Source: an uncultured Oscillospiraceae bacterium (GTDB taxonomy: Bacteria > Bacillota > Clostridia > Oscillospirales > Acutalibacteraceae). From it: a DNA stretch of 64,000 nt. The stretch lies in contig UQLR01000009.1 of NCBI GenBank assembly GCA_900541975.1, positions 29,979-93,978 of the forward strand, written 5' to 3'. This document shows positions 58,933 through 64,000 of this stretch, piece after piece. Every line of letters begins with the position of its first letter. Within the stretch, counting starts at the first letter, position 1. Position numbers and translations under genes: made by a program. Under the pieces are notes generated by a model. The model had not been told where the DNA came from, did not search any database, and saw nothing but the letters and a program-made list of their open reading frames with translations.

Positions 58933-59892
58933 TCAGCCAAACATGGGGGAAACAGGTTTGTCGGCATAAATTCTTTCGATTGCTTCGGCAAATACGGGCG
59001 CTACGGGAAGAATGGTAAATTTATCCAGCATTTTGTCGTCTGGGATCGGAACGGTGTCAAGTAAAATCAGTTCTTTAATAGGGCTTTTTTCAATTCTCTC
59101 GATCGCCGGGCCGGAAAGGACAGAATGCGTAGCACAGGCATAAACGCTTGTTGCGCCGCCCTTTTCTATAATGGCGGTTGCAGCGTTGCAAAGTGTGCCG
59201 GCAGTGTCGATCATATCGTCGACAAGGATAACCTTTTTGCCCTCTACATCGCCGATAATGTTCATAACTTCAGAAACGTTGGCCTTCTGGCGGCGCTTAT
59301 CAATAATAGCAAGCGGACAGCCGATTTTTGCGGCAAAATTTCTGGCCCTTGTAACGGACCCCAGGTCGGGCGAAACAACAACATACTCGTCTGTTTTGGT
59401 AGCAATCTGTTCTCTTAAATGTGCAGCCAGCATGGGCGCGCCCAGCAAATGGTCAACAGGAATATTGAAAAAGCCCTGAATCTGCGCTGCATGCAGGTCC
59501 ATTGTAAGCACACGGTCCGCCCCGGCGACGGTAATCAGGTCGGCAACCAGCTTTGCAGAGATTGGATCTCTGGCCTTAGCCTTTCTGTCCTGCCTTGCAT
59601 AGCCAAAATACGGCATAACGGCCGTAATGCGCGCGGCAGAAGCGCGCTTCATAGCGTCGATCATAATTAAAAGCTCCATGATGTTGTTGTTTACAGGCGC
59701 GCAGGTCGACTGTACAATAAAGCACTCGGAGCCTCTGACTGATTCATGCAGCGAAACGGAAATTTCCCCGTCGCTGAAGGTAGAGCAGTCGGACTTTCCA
59801 AGCGGAAGGCCAAGGCAGCCTGCAATGCCCTGCGCCACGTCTTTATTGGAGCTTCCTGTGAAAATTTTAATGTCCTTACCGTGAAAATTCAT
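58933..59892 (-). CDS. prs: ribose-phosphate diphosphokinase (PRPP synthetase)
   Basis: 319 aa, class I. FSDGEISVSLHESVRGSECF, YFGYARQDRK, MDLHAAQIQGFF, and the PRPP loop VILVDDMIDTAGT are intact. It makes PRPP for nucleotide, His and Trp synthesis. It is 54 bases after the GlmU-like gene, with which it is usually co-transcribed, with a terminator-like hairpin between them. Confidence 0.95.
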   Translation of the reverse strand: MNFHGKDIKIFTGSSNKDVAQGIAGCLGLPLGKSDCSTFSDGEISVSLHESVRGSECFIVQSTCAPVNNNIMELLIMIDAMKRASAARITAVMPYFGYARQDRKAKARDPISAKLVADLITVAGADRVLTMDLHAAQIQGFFNIPVDHLLGAPMLAAHLREQIATKTDEYVVVSPDLGSVTRARNFAAKIGCPLAIIDKRRQKANVSEVMNIIGDVEGKKVILVDDMIDTAGTLCNAATAIIEKGGATSVYACATHSVLSGPAIERIEKSPIKELILLDTVPIPDDKMLDKFTILPVAPVFAEAIERIYADKPVSPMFG

Positions 59893-59913
59893 GATTGATC
59901 CCCCTGATATAAA

Positions 59914-59946
59914 TTAAAATGTGCAGCCCAAAAGGCCATGCACATT
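59914..59946 (-). terminator. hairpin between the GlmU-like gene and prs
   Basis: Arms AAATGTGCA/TGCACATTT (59914-59922 with 59937-59945, approximately) with inner pairs GCC/GGC, followed by TTTTAATTT on the minus strand. It overlaps the end of the GlmU-like gene. It may give partial termination before prs. Confidence 0.55.
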
Positions 59947-60710
59947 TATACATGCAAGCTTCCGTATTTTTTTTCTGCAAGCCTGTTTAATTCTGCAAGC
60001 TGCTGCGGGTCGTTCGCCCCCAAAACCGCGTCTGCGCACGGCGCAGTAAACGCCTGCACGGTTTTGCCCTTCTGCAAGAGCAGCTTCAGCGCGTCGGGCA
60101 GGTAATATTCCCGCGCGTTGTTATTTGTGGTAATATCGCCAAGCACTTCTAAAAGCGCATCTATATGAAACCAGTAGGCGCCGGAGTTGACTTCCCGGAT
60201 CAGCGCGGTTTTCCCGTCTGTATCCTTTTGCTCTACAACGGCGCGCAGCGCGCCTGTATGATTATCCCTGATAATTCTGCCATAACCGGAAGGGTCGTCC
60301 ACATTTGCAGAAATAACCGTTGCGCTGCTTTGCTTTTTTTTGTGCAGCGCATATGCGTCCCGGATTGTTTCACCGTTGATAAACGGTGCGTCGCCGTTTA
60401 AAACAACAACGTCGCCCCCGCCGTTTTTCTGTAAAAAATCCTTTGCCGTCATGACAGCGTGGCCTGTTCCAAGGCGTTCAGACTGAAATACAGTTTCAAG
60501 CGGATAGGGCAGCGTTTTTATATATGCGTCTATACATTCGTGCTTATACCCGGTAACAATGCATATACGGTCAATGCCGCTTTCTTTTAAAGCGTCTAGT
60601 ACCCATTGCAGCATGGGCTTTTCAAGCACCATGGAAAGTGTTTTGGGCTTTTGCGAGCGCATGCGCGTTCCCTCGCCGCCTGCTAAAATTACGGCGCACT
60701 GCTGTGACAT
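59946..60710 (-). CDS. GlmU-like UDP-GlcNAc pyrophosphorylase, uridyltransferase domain only
   Basis: 254 aa. The nucleotidyltransferase motif LAGGEGTRMRSQKPK (9-23) and NGDAPFI, plus substrate loop GRIIRD and REYYLPD, match the N-terminal half of GlmU. The left-handed beta-helix acetyltransferase half (another ~200 residues in usual GlmU) is missing and the gene ends normally, so it is a one-domain form. It would make UDP-GlcNAc from GlcNAc-1-P if that is supplied by another enzyme. ATG 60710 follows AAGGAG. Confidence 0.85.
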   Translation of the reverse strand: MSQQCAVILAGGEGTRMRSQKPKTLSMVLEKPMLQWVLDALKESGIDRICIVTGYKHECIDAYIKTLPYPLETVFQSERLGTGHAVMTAKDFLQKNGGGDVVVLNGDAPFINGETIRDAYALHKKKQSSATVISANVDDPSGYGRIIRDNHTGALRAVVEQKDTDGKTALIREVNSGAYWFHIDALLEVLGDITTNNNAREYYLPDALKLLLQKGKTVQAFTAPCADAVLGANDPQQLAELNRLAEKKYGSLHV

Positions 60711-60824
60711 AAGAGCACTCCTTTTTACATGCTGTTTTTTTGCAGCCTGCAAAGCCCCGTTTCCCAGCTATACAGTGCAAAGCGGGTGCAAATGCACGTT
60801 ATTTTTTGTCCTACAGATATTCAT

Positions 60825-60852
60825 ATTATCGCACAGATATTATATTTTTCAA
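60825..60852 (-). promoter_or_regulatory. predicted promoter for the GlmU-like gene
   Basis: TTGAAA (60847-60852), 16-base spacer, GATAAT (60825-60830) on the minus strand, in an AT-rich divergent region against ppdK. Confidence 0.5.
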
Positions 60853-60967
60853 GTTTTAAATTACACTTTCTGACAATTTTAACGTTTTCAACAGTATTAT
60901 GTTTTATAATAATCATTAAATTAGTCTGTTTTTATTGGAAAAAAGTATAGCCTTTTCAGGAAATCTT

Positions 60968-60976
60968 TGCTATAAT
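60968..60976 (+). promoter_or_regulatory. extended -10 promoter for ppdK
   Basis: TGC followed by TATAAT at 60971-60976, an extended -10 element with no convincing -35 box, 84 bases before the ppdK start. Confidence 0.5.
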
Positions 60977-61059
60977 ACAACGTGGACTTGTAAAGTCAGT
61001 TTATCTTGTAAATGGTGCAAATGCATTTTGCACGGAAAAAATTTTAGGAGGTCATTCCA

Positions 61060-63696
61060 ATGAGCCATAAGTATGTTTATCTTTTCTCCGAAGGCGACGA
61101 AACCATGAGAGAGCTTCTTGGCGGAAAAGGCGCGAACCTTGCCGGCATGGTCAAGCTTGGTATGCCGGTTCCTCAGGGTTTTACGGTTTCTACAGAAGCC
61201 TGCACCCGTTATTATGAAGATGGAAGAAAAATCGGCGCAGATATTGAAGAGCAGATCTATCAGGCGCTGGCAAAGGTCGAAGAGATCAACGGCAAAAAAT
61301 TTGGCGACACAAAAAATCCGCTGCTTGTATCTGTCCGCAGCGGTGCAAGAGCGTCTATGCCGGGTATGATGGACACGATTTTGAACCTGGGCTTGAACGA
61401 CGACGTTGTCGCCGGCCTGATTGCGGGCAATCCGGATCCTAAATTTGAGCGGTTTGTGTATGACTCCTACCGCCGTTTTATCCAGATGTTCTCCGACGTT
61501 GTTATGGAAATTTCCAAAAAACGTTTTGAGGTTATCATTGACGAAGTAAAAGAAAAGAAAGGCATTAAGGACGACATTGATCTGGATGCCGACGATATGA
61601 AGCAGCTGGTTGTTCTGTTTAAGGACTTTTACAGGCAGGAAAAGGGCGAGGATTTCCCGACTGATCCAAAAGTACAGATGATGGAGGCTGTAAAGGCTGT
61701 TTTCCGTTCTTGGGACAACCCCCGCGCAAACGTATACCGCCGTATGAACGATATCCCCTATTCCTGGGGTACCGCCGTCAACGTACAGCCCATGGTGTTT
61801 GGTAACCTGAATGAAAACTCAGGTACGGGCGTTGCTTTTACGCGCGACCCTGCAACGGGCGAAAAAGCGCTGTTTGGCGAATACCTTATCAACGCGCAGG
61901 GTGAAGACGTTGTTGCCGGTGTACGTACACCCAGCCATATTACAAAGCTTGCGGAAGACATGCCCGAGGTGTACAAGCAGTTTGTAGATATTGCAAACCG
62001 GCTGGAAAAGCATTACAGAGATATGCAGGATATGGAATTTACCATTGAAAACGGAAAACTTTATATGCTGCAGACGAGAAACGGCAAGAGAACCGCTGCG
62101 GCGGCGCTGAAAATAGCAGTGGACCTTGTAAAAGAAGGCATGATTACAGAGGAAGAGGCTGTTTTGCGCGTTGACCCCAAGCAGCTTGACGCATTGCTCC
62201 ACCCGCAGTTCGACGCAAGTGCATTGAAGGCCGCAACGCCGATTGGCAAGGGCTTGGCTGCATCTCCCGGCGCTGCATGCGGTAAGGTTGTGTTTACTGC
62301 CGAAGACGCCAAAACGTGGGTTGAAAAGGGCGAAAAAGTTGTTTTGGTCCGTTTGGAAACTTCCCCGGAAGACATTGAAGGCATGAATGCTGCTGAAGGT
62401 ATTTTGACCGTGAGGGGCGGTATGACCTCCCACGCTGCCGTTGTTGCGCGCGGTATGGGTACCTGCTGTGTTTCCGGCTGCGGTGAGATCAGCATTGACG
62501 AAGAAGCAAAAATGTTTACCCTTGGCGGCAAGACGATTAAAGAAGGCGACTATATATCTCTCAACGGTTCAACCGGCGACATTTACGGCGAAGCCATCCC
62601 CACAGTGGACGCTGCAATTGTAGGCGACTTTGACGTATTTATGAAGTGGGCGGACGCGGCCAGAACGCTGCAGGTAAGGACCAATGCAGACAACCCCCGC
62701 GACACGGCGCAGGCTGTAAAATTTGGCGCAGAGGGTATTGGCCTTTGCCGCACCGAGCATATGTTCTTTGAAGGCGATAGGATTAAGGCGATCCGTGAAA
62801 TGATCGTTTCCGACACGGTTGAGGAAAGAAAGAACGCGCTTGCAAAGATCATGCCGTACCAGCAGGGCGACTTTGAAGCCATGTACAGGGTTCTGGAAGG
62901 ACGTCCCATGACGATCCGCTTCCTTGACCCCCCGCTGCATGAATTTGTTCCTACAAAGGAAGAAGATATTGTAGAGCTTGCAAAAGAAATGAACATTACG
63001 GTTGAGCACCTGAAAAGCGTGATCAGCGGCCTGCACGAGTTTAACCCGATGATGGGCCACCGCGGCTGCCGTCTGGCGGTAACGTACCCGGAAATTGCAG
63101 AAATGCAGACGACTGCCGTAATCAACGCGGCGATCACGGTTAATAAAGAACATCCGGAATACAACATTGTACCGGAAATCATGATCCCGCTGGTAGGCGA
63201 GCTCAAAGAGCTCAAGTATGTAAAGGATGTTGTAACGGCAACGGCCGACAAGCTGATTGCAGAAGCGGGCGTGAACATGCAGTACCATGTGGGTACGATG
63301 ATCGAAATCCCAAGGGCTGCGCTTACCGCGGACGAAATTGCAAAAGAAGCAGAGTTCTTCAGCTTTGGTACAAACGACCTGACGCAGATGACATTTGGTT
63401 TCAGCCGTGACGATGCAGGCAAGTTCCTGGATGCATACTATGAAAAGAAAATCTACGAATTTGACCCGTTTGCGAAGCTTGACCAGACAGGCGTTGGCAA
63501 ACTGGTAAAGATGGCGGCCGAGCTTGGCAGAGCAACGCGCCCGGATATTAAGCTGGGTATTTGCGGCGAGCACGGCGGTGATCCTTCTTCTGTTGAGTTT
63601 TGCCACAACGTTGGCCTCAATTATGTATCCTGCTCCCCGTTCCGCGTGCCGATCGCACGTCTGGCTGCAGCACAGGCTGCTATTAAAAGCAAATAA
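61060..63696 (+). CDS. ppdK: pyruvate, phosphate dikinase
   Basis: 878 aa, normal length. The N-terminal ATP-grasp begins LFSEGDETMRELLGGKGANLAGM. The phospho-His domain has GGMTSHAAVVARGMG with the catalytic His at about 456. The C-terminal PEP/pyruvate barrel has the GICGEHGGDPSSV loop with Cys at about 834. It interconverts pyruvate, ATP and Pi with PEP, AMP and PPi, a central step in anaerobic glycolysis and gluconeogenesis. AGGAGG before the ATG. A strong terminator follows. Confidence 0.97.
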   Translation: MSHKYVYLFSEGDETMRELLGGKGANLAGMVKLGMPVPQGFTVSTEACTRYYEDGRKIGADIEEQIYQALAKVEEINGKKFGDTKNPLLVSVRSGARASMPGMMDTILNLGLNDDVVAGLIAGNPDPKFERFVYDSYRRFIQMFSDVVMEISKKRFEVIIDEVKEKKGIKDDIDLDADDMKQLVVLFKDFYRQEKGEDFPTDPKVQMMEAVKAVFRSWDNPRANVYRRMNDIPYSWGTAVNVQPMVFGNLNENSGTGVAFTRDPATGEKALFGEYLINAQGEDVVAGVRTPSHITKLAEDMPEVYKQFVDIANRLEKHYRDMQDMEFTIENGKLYMLQTRNGKRTAAAALKIAVDLVKEGMITEEEAVLRVDPKQLDALLHPQFDASALKAATPIGKGLAASPGAACGKVVFTAEDAKTWVEKGEKVVLVRLETSPEDIEGMNAAEGILTVRGGMTSHAAVVARGMGTCCVSGCGEISIDEEAKMFTLGGKTIKEGDYISLNGSTGDIYGEAIPTVDAAIVGDFDVFMKWADAARTLQVRTNADNPRDTAQAVKFGAEGIGLCRTEHMFFEGDRIKAIREMIVSDTVEERKNALAKIMPYQQGDFEAMYRVLEGRPMTIRFLDPPLHEFVPTKEEDIVELAKEMNITVEHLKSVISGLHEFNPMMGHRGCRLAVTYPEIAEMQTTAVINAAITVNKEHPEYNIVPEIMIPLVGELKELKYVKDVVTATADKLIAEAGVNMQYHVGTMIEIPRAALTADEIAKEAEFFSFGTNDLTQMTFGFSRDDAGKFLDAYYEKKIYEFDPFAKLDQTGVGKLVKMAAELGRATRPDIKLGICGEHGGDPSSVEFCHNVGLNYVSCSPFRVPIARLAAAQAAIKSK

Positions 63697-63761
63697 GCAT
63701 GGCGCATGGCTGTTAAAGTGCAAATCAATTTTTACAAAAAATTTGTGCTAAACTAAAGAAT

Positions 63762-63803
63762 AGACCTTGTGAGTCATTTCGGCTCACAGGGTCTTATTTT
63801 TTT
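63762..63803 (+). terminator. intrinsic terminator of ppdK
   Basis: Twelve-bp stem AGACCTTGTGAG/CTCACAGGGTCT (63762-63773 with 63783-63794, one G-U), followed by a T-rich run to 63803. Confidence 0.88.
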
Positions 63804-63876
63804 GCGACATGGCAAAAAACCTTAAAAATACGGTATTTTTGATAATAAAATAAAGTTTTGTTGTGATTTGGATTTT

Positions 63877-63903
63877 GCAAACCCTCGCAGTAGAGGCGTT
63901 TGC
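63877..63903 (+). other. hairpin in the otherwise empty right end
   Basis: GCAAAC-CCTC and GAGG-C-GTTTGC (63877-63886 with 63893-63903) form a stem with one bulge and a six-base loop. The bases 63804-64000 show no gene; the next gene must begin beyond the edge. Confidence 0.35.
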
Positions 63904-64000
63904 TGGGGCAAGAATTTTTTACAAAACCATTTTTTGCCGTGATAATGGCCGGGGAGCTGGCGATGTCTAGATAAAATGCGCATACCGCTTAAAACAGCGG

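Noticed and set aside
62569..63723. Two long minus-strand frames (384 and 279 codons) opposite ppdK
   Set aside because: ppdK has intact family motifs over this stretch; the antisense frames have no ribosome site or recognisable domain.
1..64000. tRNA, rRNA or CRISPR arrays
   Set aside because: No cloverleaf, rRNA segment or regular repeat-spacer pattern was seen; the only arrays are the MraZ-like decamers and the RHH-linked repeats.

Overview
The window is a chromosomal segment of a Gram-positive, endospore-forming bacterium, most likely class Clostridia (Bacillota). The main evidence is gene content: spmA/spmB, a GerA/SpoVAF-type germination protein, an AbrB-type regulator with a C-terminal Cys pair, holB-ricT, phoH-ybeY-dgkA-era-yqzL-recO, a dcw cluster with a PASTA-bearing SpoVD-like penicillin-binding protein, a T-box leader and strong AGGAGG ribosome sites. 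I cannot fix the family or genus from sequence alone. No tRNA, rRNA or CRISPR array was seen.

Layout. 1-2.5 kb (minus): trmN6 (cut by the edge), a 2[4Fe-4S] ferredoxin, ricT, holB. 2.7-11.3 kb (plus): phoH, ybeY, dgkA, era, a small yqzL gene, recO, mutS2, a membrane-anchored unknown, rimM, trmD. 11.5-15.5 kb: HPr, uvrC, rsmD, coaD and a coiled-coil protein. 15.7-29.0 kb: the dcw cell-division/peptidoglycan cluster (mraZ, rsmH, ftsL, spoVD-like, a short Mur-ligase-like protein, mraY, ftsW, murG, murA, divIB, ftsZ), with MraZ-box-like 10-bp repeats in front of mraZ. murC, murD, murE and murF are absent from it. 29-40.6 kb is mixed: methyltransferase, cysK, nfo, a duplicated ribbon-helix-helix locus with one frameshifted copy, a pfkB kinase with an unknown partner, trxB, dCMP deaminase, abrB-like, spmA/spmB, a germination protein, and a tryptophan T-box (UGG specifier) controlling a stand-alone trpB.

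40.9-52.4 kb is the most unusual part: a compact 17-gene phage-like structural operon. It has terminase, portal, protease, capsid and connectors, then baseplate hub, spike, wedge, J, I and a fibre-like gene. It has no recognisable tail sheath, separate tail tube, normal tape-measure, lysis, integrase or repressor gene. In the place of the tail-shaft genes are a tail-terminator-like protein with an extra C-terminal domain and a 52-residue helical protein. This may encode a capsid with an extremely short tail, or a domesticated gene-transfer or delivery particle. Strong terminators flank it.

52.4-64 kb returns to core genes: a secreted Asp/Tyr-rich membrane protein, a PrsA/SurA-like foldase, mfd, pth, prs and a single-domain GlmU-like uridyltransferase (all minus), then ppdK (plus). 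The last 200 bases hold no gene that I can support.
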